A stretch of 64,000 nt of DNA from Pseudoalteromonas xiamenensis (GTDB lineage Bacteria; Pseudomonadota; Gammaproteobacteria; Enterobacterales; Alteromonadaceae): contig NZ_CP099917.1 of NCBI RefSeq assembly GCF_030994125.1, positions 744,001-808,000 of the forward strand, given 5' to 3'. Under the pieces are notes generated by a model. It ran no database searches, had not been told where the DNA came from, and saw nothing but the letters and a program-made list of their open reading frames with translations. The translations under genes and the position numbers were made by a program. The stretch's first letter is position 1. Each line of letters begins with the position of its first letter. This document shows positions 47,797 to 60,174 of the stretch, piece after piece.

Positions 47797-48528
47797 TTAC
47801 CTAATCTCATCTCTCGATTCAATATACTCTCGCGCCGTCATCGGAAAATACTGAACGTTAGAGTGCAAAACGTGAGCAGGACTTGGGTCGACCACCTCTA
47901 TCGGTGTATTTTGATGTCGCGCGATCTCCAGCGCCATGTTGGTTATATTGACGCTGAACGACGTCCCCATGAAAACGATTTTCTCCGCGGCCAACATCCA
48001 TTGCTGCGCACGGCTAATTTCATAAAGCTCCGTATAGTATTCATCGAACAACAACACGTACGGTTTTAAGGACTCGTTCAATATTGGCCCGTTTTGACCT
48101 ATTCGAAACAACTCAAGCAACGAACTTGTTAAGTTGCGTTCATCAACCTCATCCCATGGCGCTTTAATACGTTCAACCGCTTCACCTTGTGCATGAAATC
48201 GCGTGACTTCATCAAGACGGCCATGAATAGAAATATAGTTGTTATTCCCAGCTTTGCCGTCCAATCCGTCAATGTTTTGAGTGATAAGGCGCTTATCATG
48301 CAACCAATGATGAACGCTATTCGGACCATGATGGCGATAAGTCACAAAGCGATGGTAATACCATCTTAAAAACTCGCTTGGGTTATACTCATACATCGCT
48401 CTAGTCGCCATTTGCTGAGGCGTGTAGTTTCGGCTACCTATCGTCCAATAACCGTCTTCACCACGGAAAGTGGGGATGCCACTTTCCGCACTAACCCCCG
48501 CTCCCGTGATATATAAAATATCGCTCAT
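47797..48528 (-). CDS. SIR2-family NAD-dependent deacylase-like protein without zinc site
   Basis: A 243-residue sirtuin. The NAD-binding motif GAGVSAESGIPTFRGEDGYW is at the N-terminus, TQNIDGLD follows near 85-92, and the catalytic His is in SIHGRL. The four zinc cysteines expected after the catalytic His (CxxC-x15+-CxxC) are absent: the region reads RLDEVTRFHAQGEAVERIKA. The late GTSFSVNITNMALE keeps the NAD ribose-binding loop. The activity may be deacylation or ADP-ribosylation. The start overlaps the DMT transporter stop by 4 bases (ATGA), so the two are translationally coupled. Confidence 0.85.
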   Translation of the reverse strand: MSDILYITGAGVSAESGIPTFRGEDGYWTIGSRNYTPQQMATRAMYEYNPSEFLRWYYHRFVTYRHHGPNSVHHWLHDKRLITQNIDGLDGKAGNNNYISIHGRLDEVTRFHAQGEAVERIKAPWDEVDERNLTSSLLELFRIGQNGPILNESLKPYVLLFDEYYTELYEISRAQQWMLAAEKIVFMGTSFSVNITNMALEIARHQNTPIEVVDPSPAHVLHSNVQYFPMTAREYIESRDEIR

Positions 48529-49433
48529 TTCAGCATCTCTTTTTGTTTAAACAACGACTTTTTACCTAACCACTTATCGCCAAATTGGAATAGGCCTAAG
48601 CTGCTAAGGACGATAACCGCACCGACTAGCAAAGTGGCGGTTAACTGTTCGTTATTCAGCCATGCACCTAAACTAATCGCAAAACCAGGTGTAATCAAAG
48701 TCGTAAGCGCAACGGTTCCTGCGGGCAACTTTTGTAAAACATGAAAGTACGCCAAAAAACCAAGTAGCGAGCCAAAGACACCTAAATACACCGTTGCCCA
48801 AATCGACCTTGTTTCCCAAAGTTGAGGCTCGAAGTGACCATCGGTAAACCACCACACTGTCGCAAGTATGGGAGTGACAAAGACCAATGCGCCAAAGGTG
48901 GTCGCCATGGGATGTACAATGACTGGAACCTTCTTAATTAAAACCCCACTTAAACTGAAGGAACAAACCGCTAAGAACACGTAGATCAAGCCAGCTGGGG
49001 CAATTTCCAGTTCTTGCAACTGAGCAACACAAATGAGGTATAGCCCAACAAGTGCAAGTCCCAGTGCCACTAGCTTCACGGGCGTAAATTTCGCTTCGCC
49101 TAAGAGCTTGTAGCCCAAAATGCCAGAGAAAAACGGCGCAAGCCCAAACACCAGTGAAATCACGCCCGATGGCACAGTTTGCGCCGCGAGATAACTTAAA
49201 AGCATGCCTCCAACGATACCAAAGGCGGAATACAAATATTGTAAGCACGACAAACGAGTCCATGGTACGCGAATGTTCGCAAACGCGACAAAAAACGCCG
49301 CTAAAACGAGTGCAATAACCATACGTAAAAAAACACTGAGCGTGGGGGAAATTGTCTCACTGCTCCACACTATCCCAAGTGGTGTTGTTGACCAAACCAA
49401 AATAACGAACAGGTACGATATTCGCACTGACAT
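48525..49433 (-). CDS. EamA/DMT-family exporter
   Basis: A 302-residue protein with ten transmembrane helices in two EamA repeats, a drug/metabolite transporter. Repeat 1 has VILVWSTTPLGIVWSSETIS and GVISLVFGLAPFFSGILGYK; repeat 2 has LGVFGSLLGFLAYFHVLQKL and TLITPGFAISLGAWLNNE. Substrate unknown, possibly an amino acid or metabolite. AAGGA precedes ATG 49433 at 8 bases. Upstream lies a set of mutually complementary arms that may regulate it. The sirtuin gene is co-translated behind it. Confidence 0.87.
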   Translation of the reverse strand: MSVRISYLFVILVWSTTPLGIVWSSETISPTLSVFLRMVIALVLAAFFVAFANIRVPWTRLSCLQYLYSAFGIVGGMLLSYLAAQTVPSGVISLVFGLAPFFSGILGYKLLGEAKFTPVKLVALGLALVGLYLICVAQLQELEIAPAGLIYVFLAVCSFSLSGVLIKKVPVIVHPMATTFGALVFVTPILATVWWFTDGHFEPQLWETRSIWATVYLGVFGSLLGFLAYFHVLQKLPAGTVALTTLITPGFAISLGAWLNNEQLTATLLVGAVIVLSSLGLFQFGDKWLGKKSLFKQKEMLK

Positions 49434-49484
49434 TAGCGTAATCCTTTTAGCAGGATGGTAAAGGAGGGAAGGAAGAACAATACA

Positions 49485-49528
49485 CTAACCGCTTTTACCA
49501 TCGCGGTTAGTAAATACTGCTAACCGCG
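49485..49528 (-). promoter_or_regulatory. Alternating complementary arms upstream of the DMT exporter
   Basis: CTAACCGC occurs at 49485-49492 and 49520-49527, and its complement GCGGTTAG at 49503-49510. The middle arm can pair with either outer copy; with the right one it forms a 9-bp CGCGGTTAG/CTAACCGCG stem. The element lies 52-95 bases before the ATG and could be an attenuator-like switch or an operator. The remaining spacer up to 49770 shows no gene. Confidence 0.5.
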
Positions 49529-49770
49529 CATACAATTGAGCACCATGGTAACCGATGGTTGCCATAGTTGCGTCAAATTGATTTGCGTGAAAACAGTCAT
49601 GATTAAAACCTAATAATCTCTTGAGTATTATTTGTAGCCGACATATTACTCTCAGGTCAATAGCTCATTATATGAATTAACAGAAATTTCCGATGAATCT
49701 CACAAATTTCTACAGATAGACACCAAGCCTAAACGTCTTAAAATGGCGTCGTCAATTTGCGAGAGCCCAC

Positions 49771-50130
49771 ATGCCAATCATTGCTTTTATTCTTGTTCTA
49801 ATACTCATTAAAACATCGTTATTGGGGTTGGGTTTACTCAGTATAGGGTTAGCAAGCTTTGCGCTTATCACCATAAAAACACGGCTGCTAAGACTAGATG
49901 AAGCGTTAAAAACACGCTTTATTTCCAAGTTCAAACTTGTGATCTATGCACATTTAGTCACCTATGTACTGCTCCTATTAAAACTGTCTTTCCTTGAGGG
50001 GTGGCATGATGTACCTGCGTTTATTGCCAGCCATCTTATTATGCATCATGTCATCAGTGCGAGTATTGCTGGCATACTGACTTGGCAAACAATCAACACT
50101 TACCAACGCTTTCAACAACAAACACGCTGA
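49771..50130 (+). CDS. Small membrane protein, hypothetical
   Basis: A 119-residue protein with probably four hydrophobic segments: PIIAFILVLILIKTSLLGLG, LLSIGLASFALITIK, VIYAHLVTYVLLLLKL and HLIMHHVISASIAGIL. No family recognised. The start at ATG 49771 has only a weak GAGAG ribosome site. It precedes another small membrane protein on the same strand by 83 bases, and the two may be co-transcribed. Confidence 0.6.
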   Translation: MPIIAFILVLILIKTSLLGLGLLSIGLASFALITIKTRLLRLDEALKTRFISKFKLVIYAHLVTYVLLLLKLSFLEGWHDVPAFIASHLIMHHVISASIAGILTWQTINTYQRFQQQTR

Positions 50131-50213
50131 ATAGCTTTTTCCCCATAATTAAGCCATGATTCACTCAGTGGGCGATACGCTCCGTCGCTTAGACCCAAAC
50201 AGGAGACAACTAC

Positions 50214-50594
50214 ATGTTTTATGCGTTACTGGTGGCGATGTTCAGCGTAGGACTTATCATCAGCTTCATTGCCTCTCGGCTATTTCGCTGCCCAATCCAA
50301 GCCGTCATTGAAAGTATTGTTGGAGAGCACTTAAGTACTTCGTGGAGCAAGTTCATGACCTTTGCTCTGTATGTCGTTGGAATCTCGGCAAGCCTCAACT
50401 TGTATTTTCTAGAACAACAATTGATGCCTGCAACGGAGAATTTTACGCCTCCTGAGTTAACCCCCGCCCGCCTCATGCTCGAACTTTTCCGTTCATGCTT
50501 AGATGCGCTTCAGGGGATCACGTGGGTGATGTTGATGTTTTTCTGCTTTTCGCTGATAGCGTTTGCGCTTGGTAAAATATTGAAACCTCGCTAA
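50214..50594 (+). CDS. Small membrane protein, hypothetical
   Basis: A 126-residue protein with three predicted membrane helices: YALLVAMFSVGLIISFIAS at the start, MTFALYVVGISASLNLYFLE in the middle and WVMLMFFCFSLIAFALGKIL near the end. CAGGAGAC precedes ATG 50214. No family recognised; its helices and the neighbouring 119-residue protein suggest a minor integral membrane pair. Confidence 0.65.
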   Translation: MFYALLVAMFSVGLIISFIASRLFRCPIQAVIESIVGEHLSTSWSKFMTFALYVVGISASLNLYFLEQQLMPATENFTPPELTPARLMLELFRSCLDALQGITWVMLMFFCFSLIAFALGKILKPR

Positions 50595-50751
50595 CGGTAT
50601 TCTGTGAGTTACTAATTCCCGTAACTCACACATTTTGCAACGACTTTTACATTTTCTAACAGCACCCGCACAGTTTTCTACAAGCCACCAACAGACTCTA
50701 ACAAGACTTCAACCGTAAAGTAGCCTCACTAACTCAGAAGGAGAATGAACA

Positions 50752-51342
50752 ATGAAAAAGCTACTTACATTAACTCTATTAACCGCAGCTATTGCTACAT
50801 CCACTAACGCGCTTGCAAACGATGAACACCAAATCGGTGTTCAATTACATTCAGGCAGTGCAAAGTACAAATCGTCAAGTAAAGATGGTGACGGCGTGTC
50901 AAACTTATATCTTTACTACAACTACCAATTCGACCCGATGTTTTCTTTGGAAGGTGGCTTAAGTGTTGGTGCAGAACTGGACGACTGGGATTGTACCGAC
51001 CTGACTAAAGATCGTTTCGAATGTGTAAGAGAAAACAACGCATTGTTCGATTTAAATGCAAACAAATTGGAATACACCAGCATTGTGGTCGCCGGGAAAG
51101 CACAATTTGATGTAACACAAAACAGCAATGTGTACGGCAAATTAGGCCTTCATCGCTATGACTATGAAATGAAAAATGGTAATACCAAAGTGGTTGATGA
51201 CTCTGGCTTTGGTTACCTTGCTGAAGCAGGTTGGGAATATCAATGGAACAATGGTATTGGCCTAAACCTTGCGGTACGTTATACCGATATGGGTGATTTA
51301 GACACAACAACGTGGGGTGTTGGTATGTCTTACCGCTTCTAA
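50752..51342 (+). CDS. Outer-membrane beta-barrel protein (porin-like)
   Basis: A 196-residue protein with a signal peptide (1-22, ending ALAN) and eight predicted beta strands with alternating aromatics, ending in YRF as barrels do (WGVGMSYRF). It resembles OmpA-type transmembrane domains and small porin-family barrels found in Alteromonadales. AAGGAG precedes ATG 50752. A Cys pair (DCTDLTKDRFEC) may form a surface loop disulphide. It is convergent with the histidine kinase gene, only 3 bases apart. Confidence 0.82.
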   Translation: MKKLLTLTLLTAAIATSTNALANDEHQIGVQLHSGSAKYKSSSKDGDGVSNLYLYYNYQFDPMFSLEGGLSVGAELDDWDCTDLTKDRFECVRENNALFDLNANKLEYTSIVVAGKAQFDVTQNSNVYGKLGLHRYDYEMKNGNTKVVDDSGFGYLAEAGWEYQWNNGIGLNLAVRYTDMGDLDTTTWGVGMSYRF

Positions 51343-51345
51343 ATT

Positions 51346-53544
51346 TTAAGACCGAATATCAATACGCAGCCCGCCTAGTTCACTATGGTGGGCTGAAATA
51401 TGCCAGCCTAATGTTTCTGCAATTTGCTGACTAATGGATAAGCCAAGACCAGAGCCACCTTCGTCACGCCCTCTTGACGCATCACAACGGTACATACGTT
51501 CAAAGACCAGCGATAATTGTTCATCCGTTACGCCCGGATAGCTGTCTTCAAAAGAAAGTAGCCAGCCCCAGTCTCGCTTGACGAGTTGCACGAACGCCCT
51601 ACCATTAGGCTCAGTGTAAGCCAAACTATTCTTGAGAATATTACCAAAAACCTGTTTTGCCCGTTTCGGGTCACATTCCACCATGATATGTTCTTCGGGC
51701 ATGGCGTGTTCGAGTTCAATCTTTTTAGCTGCAAAAAGCGGTTTGAAATCAATGACAATTTCTTCCACCAGCGCGGTTAAATTAACCATGGTGATTTCAA
51801 ATTTAGCCACTCCCGCATCAAACTGAGCGGAGAGATAAATGTCCTTAATCAACGAGTCCAATTGCTCAAGCTTTGAATCCAGTCGCTCATAGGCACTTGG
51901 CACATCTGGCTCAATATTATGCATGAGCGCTTCGACAATTAACTTCGAGGCTGTAAGCGGCGTTCTTAGCTCATGGGAAACATCAGCAAATAGACGTTTT
52001 TTCTCGCCAAGAGAGTCTGCAACTAACTTGGCTTTGAGCTCAACCAACCGTTGTTTCTGTTGCATTCGCCAAAGGAAAATGAGACCAAACGCCAACATTA
52101 CCGCAAAAAACAGCGCCAGTAACGTACGCTCTAACTTCACGTTTTCGAGCATGACATTTTTCAGTCCTTGCTCCTTTTCAGACAATTCCAACGCGATTGA
52201 CTGCCGCGCAAATTCGGAATTGTACTTGTAACGCTCGAGCTGCTTTTCCGTCATCTCTTTATATAAAGCTTGAATTTCGACATTGTAGTCTTCTAAATCC
52301 TTGATAGCGTTTTCCAGCTGCCCTAGATTTTTATAAACATAGGCTCGATTTTTCAACAACTTGCTTCGCTCCTCTTTACCAAGCACTTTGTCCATTAGTA
52401 AGGCGTTTAGGTGGGTTAACGCTTGGGGAAACAAATTACTTTCAATTTCTATGTCCGAGAGCGTCATTAACACGAGATGTTCAGTTCGTTTAGCGCCACT
52501 TTCTACCGCCAGCATTAACGCCTCCGAAGCAGTGGCATGAGCTTGGACATAGTCGCCCGATTTACGATAGATTGAGGCAAGAATACTCAACTGCCAACTT
52601 ATGTCGCTCTTGGACTTTGCCGCCTTCACCAGCAACAATGCTTCGTCTACATAACGACGGGCGTTGCGAATTTCATTAAGCTCCAAGCTTACCTGCGCTA
52701 ATTTTCCTAAACTATTCGAGATGTGAATGGGGTTTCCAAACGTTCTATCTATCGCTAAAGACTGCTTGAAGTACAAAAATGCTAAGCTAAATTTTCCCGT
52801 ATCGCGGTATATTTCGCCAATATTGTACAGAACGTTAGACACGCCTTGTTGGTTTTTAAGCTGTTTTTGAATACTCAATGAGGCTTCGAACTCTTGCAGC
52901 GCTGCGTCAAAATCACCAATGTAATTGAAAATGACCCCCATTCCATTGTGGGAGTCTGCCAGCAATGCATCCGCCTTAAAACGGGAATACAAAACTTGCG
53001 CCTGTTTTAACAGCACCATGGCATCTTGATACTTTGCTTGAAAACGCAAATTACGCGCTTCTGTGTACAGCAAATTCGCATACAAAATGGAGTCTTGGTT
53101 TTCGCCCAACAGTGCTTTGGCTCGATTCAGCGCTTGAGCGCTTTGCGCATAATTCCCTTGTTCATTGTGTAATTTTCCTAATAAATAAAAGGGTGTTGCA
53201 TACAATTCAAGGTTATCAAAAGCCTGATCGTAGCCCACAAGGGATTGCAATAACGCCTCGGCCAAAGAGAACTTACCGAGTTTAAGTAATGCGCGAGCTT
53301 TGATGGTTTGGAGTTGAAACCAAATAGGGTTGTTAGGCTGTTGAGTAGGAAATGACTGTAAAAGTAAAGACTCGGTTGTATCCAGCGCTTGCTCGGGCTC
53401 ATGCAACAGAAGTGATTCTAAGCGAACAAAATCTGTCTTCTGGGTTGCGGCATACAAACTTACAGGCAGCAAAAAGCTGGCAATCGTAAAGTTAAGAAAG
53501 CCAAACGCTATAAATTTGTACAACTTGCGACAACTAAATTTCAA
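51346..53544 (-). CDS. TPR-containing membrane histidine kinase (orphan)
   Basis: A 732-residue sensor kinase. An N-terminal signal-anchor is followed by a long periplasmic TPR region (about 30-440: QEFEASLSIQKQLKNQQGVS, NVLYNIGEIYRDTGKFSLAF) and a coiled coil. A transmembrane helix lies near 474-492, then come HisKA with the phospho-acceptor in DVSHELRTPLTASKLIVEAL (about His 524) and HATPase_c with NILKNSLAYTEP and GGSGLGLSISQQIAETLG. No response regulator gene is adjacent. The start is TTG 53544, as no ATG gives a full signal peptide; a GAGAGTG site lies upstream. Confidence 0.88.
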   Translation of the reverse strand: MKFSCRKLYKFIAFGFLNFTIASFLLPVSLYAATQKTDFVRLESLLLHEPEQALDTTESLLLQSFPTQQPNNPIWFQLQTIKARALLKLGKFSLAEALLQSLVGYDQAFDNLELYATPFYLLGKLHNEQGNYAQSAQALNRAKALLGENQDSILYANLLYTEARNLRFQAKYQDAMVLLKQAQVLYSRFKADALLADSHNGMGVIFNYIGDFDAALQEFEASLSIQKQLKNQQGVSNVLYNIGEIYRDTGKFSLAFLYFKQSLAIDRTFGNPIHISNSLGKLAQVSLELNEIRNARRYVDEALLLVKAAKSKSDISWQLSILASIYRKSGDYVQAHATASEALMLAVESGAKRTEHLVLMTLSDIEIESNLFPQALTHLNALLMDKVLGKEERSKLLKNRAYVYKNLGQLENAIKDLEDYNVEIQALYKEMTEKQLERYKYNSEFARQSIALELSEKEQGLKNVMLENVKLERTLLALFFAVMLAFGLIFLWRMQQKQRLVELKAKLVADSLGEKKRLFADVSHELRTPLTASKLIVEALMHNIEPDVPSAYERLDSKLEQLDSLIKDIYLSAQFDAGVAKFEITMVNLTALVEEIVIDFKPLFAAKKIELEHAMPEEHIMVECDPKRAKQVFGNILKNSLAYTEPNGRAFVQLVKRDWGWLLSFEDSYPGVTDEQLSLVFERMYRCDASRGRDEGGSGLGLSISQQIAETLGWHISAHHSELGGLRIDIRS

Positions 53545-53630
53545 GTCACTCTCGGTTACTTCTGCCGTTTTAAACGACGATATGCTAAGTATGCTAGCAA
53601 AATATGAGGTAAATATGGAGAAAGGCCTAG

Positions 53631-55955
<2,325 letters not shown>

Positions 55956-56094
55956 ACAGACATAAAATATGAGAAGACAAATAATTCATGCTAGATTAGA
56001 CAATGCAGATTCGGTGCTTTGCGTTACATTAGTTTATCGACGCTATGCACCCTGTGTGCGTCTTGCTTAAACAATGTTCAGATGGAGAACTGAC

Positions 56095-57315
56095 ATGAGG
56101 TTTTTATACCGAACTTACCATTTTATTTTGAAGTGTATTGTCATTTTTATTGGGATACCAAATCCCAAACTTCATCGTGGACGCTCAGGACTTGTAAACG
56201 CTATAGCATCATTAGGACTTGCACCTAACTCTAACGTACTTTTCGTCACGGACAGACAGCTTGAAAAGCTTGGTGTCACATCGCCTGTCAAACGACTGTT
56301 GGAAGACGCACAGCTCAACGTTGTTGTCTACAGCAACGTTGAACCCAACCCCACAATCGAGAATGTTGAATCCGGTGTTTCGTGTTATTTAGATAGTCAA
56401 TGTCAGGCTATCGTCTCCGTCGGCGGCGGTTCTGTTTTAGATTGCGGTAAGTTTATCGGAGCCCGTATCGTTAAGCCAAATAAGTCTACTGCGCAACTAA
56501 AAGGTCTGTTCAAGGTGTTAAAACGCTTGCCGCCAAACATAGCCATTCCGACTACCGCGGGTACGGGTTCTGAGACAACCGTTGCCGCTGTTATTAATGA
56601 CCCTGAAAACAAACAAAAATATGCCGCAACGGATTTTATGCTCGTACCTCAACATGCGGTGCTAATGCCTGAATTAACGACCTCACTGCCCCCTCACATT
56701 ACCGCAACGACCGCGATTGACGCTCTCACTCACGCCATCGAAGCGCTTTTAAGCATAAACTGCATGACATTTGCTAGACAAAAAGCCCTCGATGCCTGTG
56801 TGTTGATTTTCGAGCATTTACCTGAAGTGTTGAAAAATGGACAAAATAAAGAAGCGCGCGAGTCGCTTTTACTTGCATCGCACTACGCTGGACAAGCCTT
56901 TACTCGCACTTCCGTAGGCTATGTTCACGCCATTTCCCACCAGTTAAGTGCAACCTATGGAACACCCCACGGCCTTGCAAACGCTGTACTCTTGATGCCT
57001 GTTTTACGTTGGTATGGCAAGCGCATTCATAAAACACTCGCGCAAATCGCGAGAGCATGTCAATTAACCTCAATGGATTACCCACTGGAAAAACAAGCCG
57101 AAGACCTTTTAACTCACATTGAACGATTACTTGAGCAAGCCAATATTCAATCTCAATTACCTGAAATCCGAGCACAAGACATTAAACACCTCATTCAAGC
57201 TGCGCTAAACGAGGCGCATCCAGACTATCCGGTGCCTGTCTTTATGTCAGAGTTAGATTGTAGAGCCGTTTTAAATACAGTTATTCCGATCGAAGTATTA
57301 GAACAGACGGTTTAG
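56095..57315 (+). CDS. Iron-containing alcohol dehydrogenase
   Basis: A 406-residue group III (Fe-dependent) alcohol dehydrogenase, NAD(P)-linked. The nucleotide motif is VSVGGGSVLDCGKFIGA (about 103-119) and PTTAGTGSETT follows. The metal ligands lie in TAIDALTHAIEALLS, VGYVHAISHQLSATYGTPHG and LANAVLLMP. The N-terminal RFLYRTYHFILKCIVIFIG is unusually hydrophobic and may be a membrane-associated extension. I choose ATG 56095 because GGAG lies 8 bases upstream; an earlier in-frame start has none. The substrate is unknown. Confidence 0.9.
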   Translation: MRFLYRTYHFILKCIVIFIGIPNPKLHRGRSGLVNAIASLGLAPNSNVLFVTDRQLEKLGVTSPVKRLLEDAQLNVVVYSNVEPNPTIENVESGVSCYLDSQCQAIVSVGGGSVLDCGKFIGARIVKPNKSTAQLKGLFKVLKRLPPNIAIPTTAGTGSETTVAAVINDPENKQKYAATDFMLVPQHAVLMPELTTSLPPHITATTAIDALTHAIEALLSINCMTFARQKALDACVLIFEHLPEVLKNGQNKEARESLLLASHYAGQAFTRTSVGYVHAISHQLSATYGTPHGLANAVLLMPVLRWYGKRIHKTLAQIARACQLTSMDYPLEKQAEDLLTHIERLLEQANIQSQLPEIRAQDIKHLIQAALNEAHPDYPVPVFMSELDCRAVLNTVIPIEVLEQTV

Positions 57316-57399
57316 TGCAGAGACATAAATAAGCAAGAGGCCTCATCAATGAAATGTGAACAGCGCATTTAAGGTAAATAAGCCTTGAAAGATAGATTT

Positions 57400-57426
57400 A
57401 AAGGCGACGCAACAAGCCTCGCCTTT
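57400..57426. terminator. Terminator between convergent adh and chemoreceptor genes
   Basis: AAAGGCGA and TCGCCTTT form an 8-bp stem with an 11-base loop between the convergent genes; the T tail is short. Confidence 0.65.
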
Positions 57427-57436
57427 GTGGGAAAAA

Positions 57437-59461
57437 CTACAATTTAAATCGCTCAACCAATGAGGTTAAGCGCCCAGCGAATTCGCTCAGCGATGCACTG
57501 CCTTTCGCCATATCCTGCATCGCATTCGCATTTTGCCGCGCAGTTTCCTGAGCGTCATTCATAACGCCCTCAATACTGCGACAGTCGCCCGCCTGACTAT
57601 GAGCAGCTTCACTGACTCGGCTACTAAGAACAATCACATTACTCAACGCGCTTGAGATTTGTGTCATCGCATTAACTAACGCATCACTTTGAGAAACGCA
57701 CAACGACGCATCCTCTTTGCCAGCATTAATCGCCGAAGATGCAATCGATGTATCTTGTTGTAAAGCCGCAATCATCTGGTTGATTTCATTCGTCGAATCT
57801 TGCGTGCGGGACGCAAGGGTACGCACTTCATCCGCAACCACCGCAAAGCCGCGACCCTGCTCACCTGCCCTTGCAGCTTCAATCGCAGCGTTTAACGCCA
57901 GTAAATTGGTTTGTTCAGCGATAGACGAAATGGTATCTAAGATGCTACCAATGTTTTGGCTGTGCGCGGTAAGCTTAGTCATAATATTCACCGCTTCATC
58001 CATGCGTTTACTCAAAGAGACAATGTGTCCGCGGTTATCATTTGCGATACGCGTCACTTGCTTTCCTTCGCTTTCCGCTTCGTGAATGCTGTCTAAACTC
58101 GTTTGAGATTCTTGACTGACCAACGAAGCGCTATGAGAGATACGACTCGCCAAATCCGTTGCATCCTTCATACGCTGCTGCTGTGTATTCGCATTTGAAG
58201 CGATTTCAGTGCTTCTGGACAACGACGATTGTGAGAGATTCTCTAACTCATGTACCTGCTGATTTATGTTTTCAAGTAAGCCTCTTAAGTTGTTTTTTAC
58301 CTGATTAATATTGTCGATAAGCTGACCAAACTCGTCGTCGTTTATCTTATTCATTTGACGAGAAAAATCTCCCGCAGCGAGGTAATTCAGCATTCTATTG
58401 ACCGCATTCAGCGGGCCAAGCATCGCTCGACTTGTTGATATGGAAATAAATGCCCCAAGACCAATAAACACCATCGCCAAGACAATTGCCATGCTTTTAG
58501 CTTGATCAATTTTCGTCTGCGCAACATCTTGATAATGTTCAAATTGATCTTTTGCACCCACTTGTAACTCTTGAAGTGAAGTAATGACTTCATTGGCATT
58601 TGATTCTGCTGAACTATAGGCTTGTTGCGCTTTTTCAATCGCACTGAGTTTTTGTTGTTGTACCTGATATAACGTGCCTGGTGACGCTAAAAACTGCGCT
58701 ACGTTCGCCATCGCACCATCATAGCGTTTTCTTAGCTCGTCCATAGGTAGCCCTTGCGCCTGCTGCTGCAAGTACTGATAGTTGTTACGGATGTTATCCA
58801 GTAAGAAACGCATATCATCTTGATGTTGGGTCAGTTCAGTCGCACTCAATTGACTAATTGCTTTGCTATTGTTACCGAGCGTAAAAAGCATGTCATCAAT
58901 TCGTACACCAGTGCCTGCTACTTCTTCCAATTGGCGCTGTTTGTCCGTTTCAATCAGTTCAATATCAAGCATGGCGCCGCTTGCTTCGTCTTTAAACTCA
59001 GCAAGTTTTGCCGTTGCTTGTAATAATTGCCCTCGACGTTGTTCAACATCAAGCTTTGACGCAAACAACTGTTTCCCTGCAGTCGCCAAATTCTTACTTT
59101 GCTCAATGGCGCTTTGCAATTTGCTTTGTAATTTGGGCTTTTCAGAAATAAGCGCGAGTAATTGATTTTGTTGAGATTGATAACGCTGAAGCAACGATAA
59201 AAACGCTTGCTGTTCTTTTTCTAGTTCATTTTTCGCATTCTGACTAAATGCTTGTGCAAGCAGCTTACTTAATTCGAGCTGTTGCAATTGTAGTGCATCG
59301 GCTGCACGCTGAACGGGCACAGCCACACTTTTAACTTGATCATTGGCTTGTTGGATTTGCGTGAGCGCGATATAAGCAAGGATACACGCCAAAAGCAGCA
59401 ACGTGCCTAGCGCGCTGAAACCGAGCGTAATCTTCTGTTTAATAGACAATTTGTTCAACAT
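57437..59461 (-). CDS. Methyl-accepting chemotaxis protein
   Basis: A 674-residue chemoreceptor. Transmembrane helix near 14-33 and another near 324-341 flank a helical periplasmic sensor (about 35-320, strongly coiled-coil, no Cache fold evident). HAMP (about 343-396) and the long cytoplasmic signalling hairpin follow, with the conserved tip [20 protein letters not shown] then [15 protein letters not shown]. No CheB/CheR-binding NWETF tail is seen. It signals to CheA/CheW encoded elsewhere. ATG 59461 begins [11 protein letters not shown]. Confidence 0.93.
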   Translation of the reverse strand: MLNKLSIKQKITLGFSALGTLLLLACILAYIALTQIQQANDQVKSVAVPVQRAADALQLQQLELSKLLAQAFSQNAKNELEKEQQAFLSLLQRYQSQQNQLLALISEKPKLQSKLQSAIEQSKNLATAGKQLFASKLDVEQRRGQLLQATAKLAEFKDEASGAMLDIELIETDKQRQLEEVAGTGVRIDDMLFTLGNNSKAISQLSATELTQHQDDMRFLLDNIRNNYQYLQQQAQGLPMDELRKRYDGAMANVAQFLASPGTLYQVQQQKLSAIEKAQQAYSSAESNANEVITSLQELQVGAKDQFEHYQDVAQTKIDQAKSMAIVLAMVFIGLGAFISISTSRAMLGPLNAVNRMLNYLAAGDFSRQMNKINDDEFGQLIDNINQVKNNLRGLLENINQQVHELENLSQSSLSRSTEIASNANTQQQRMKDATDLASRISHSASLVSQESQTSLDSIHEAESEGKQVTRIANDNRGHIVSLSKRMDEAVNIMTKLTAHSQNIGSILDTISSIAEQTNLLALNAAIEAARAGEQGRGFAVVADEVRTLASRTQDSTNEINQMIAALQQDTSIASSAINAGKEDASLCVSQSDALVNAMTQISSALSNVIVLSSRVSEAAHSQAGDCRSIEGVMNDAQETARQNANAMQDMAKGSASLSEFAGRLTSLVERFKL

Positions 59462-59670
59462 AATTTCTTATTGTTCTTGAGCTTAGCCCACTATGATACA
59501 AAGTTGTTAAAAATCCAACAACTTACTCTAAACATTTTTGCAATTGCACCATGTCTGTGCGTATTCAGTGATCTTAGTCAAAACTCGACTATATTGCTTG
59601 TCAGCCGGGAGATTTTCTCCTTGTGCTTTGATAAGCTTTGAACCATATATTGAAATTTGCAAGGATTACT

Positions 59671-60132
59671 ATGCGAAAAGAAGCGGTACTAGAGGCAAAA
59701 TCCCTGTTGCAAGACGGCGAGATCGCAGTGTTGTCGACGCTTTCAAACTCGATGGAAGGCTATCCTTTTGGTTCAATGGTGCAATTTTTATCTTTAGAAA
59801 ATGGGAATATCTGCCTATTTATAAGTGATTTAGCACAGCACACGAAAAATCTCACGAAAGACAACAAGCTCTCATTGACCGTACTTCAAAAGGACAAACT
59901 GGGTGCAGCGAATGCCGCCAGAATCACTTTACTTGGACAAGCAAAACGCAAACCTCGTCAAGACTCTCTAGAATCCATCGCTCTGTTTTGCCAGAAGTAT
60001 CGAGATGCCGAACAGTATGCCGAGCTGGGCGACTTTTACATTTGGGAAATTGACGTTGAACGCGTGCGTTTTATTGCTGGATTTGGTCAAATATTTTGGC
60101 TTGAAAAAGAAGAATGGTATGAAGAGAGCTAA
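59671..60132 (+). CDS. PNPOx-like (HugZ-related) flavin/heme-binding protein
   Basis: A 153-residue split-barrel protein of the pyridoxamine 5'-phosphate oxidase superfamily. DGEIAVLSTLSNSMEGYPFG and SMVQFLSLENGNICLFIS are the flavin-binding strands, and LAQHTKNLTKDNKLSLTVLQ resembles the HugZ heme-oxygenase N-domain. The C-terminal DUF2470 domain of full HugZ is absent and the protein ends GFGQIFWLEKEEWYEES. Start ATG 59671 after CAAGGATT; an in-frame ATG 11 codons earlier is less likely. It is divergent from the chemoreceptor. Confidence 0.85.
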   Translation: MRKEAVLEAKSLLQDGEIAVLSTLSNSMEGYPFGSMVQFLSLENGNICLFISDLAQHTKNLTKDNKLSLTVLQKDKLGAANAARITLLGQAKRKPRQDSLESIALFCQKYRDAEQYAELGDFYIWEIDVERVRFIAGFGQIFWLEKEEWYEES

Positions 60133-60174
60133 GCTCTCTCCTATACATCATTGCATTTAGTAACTGTTTATTAC

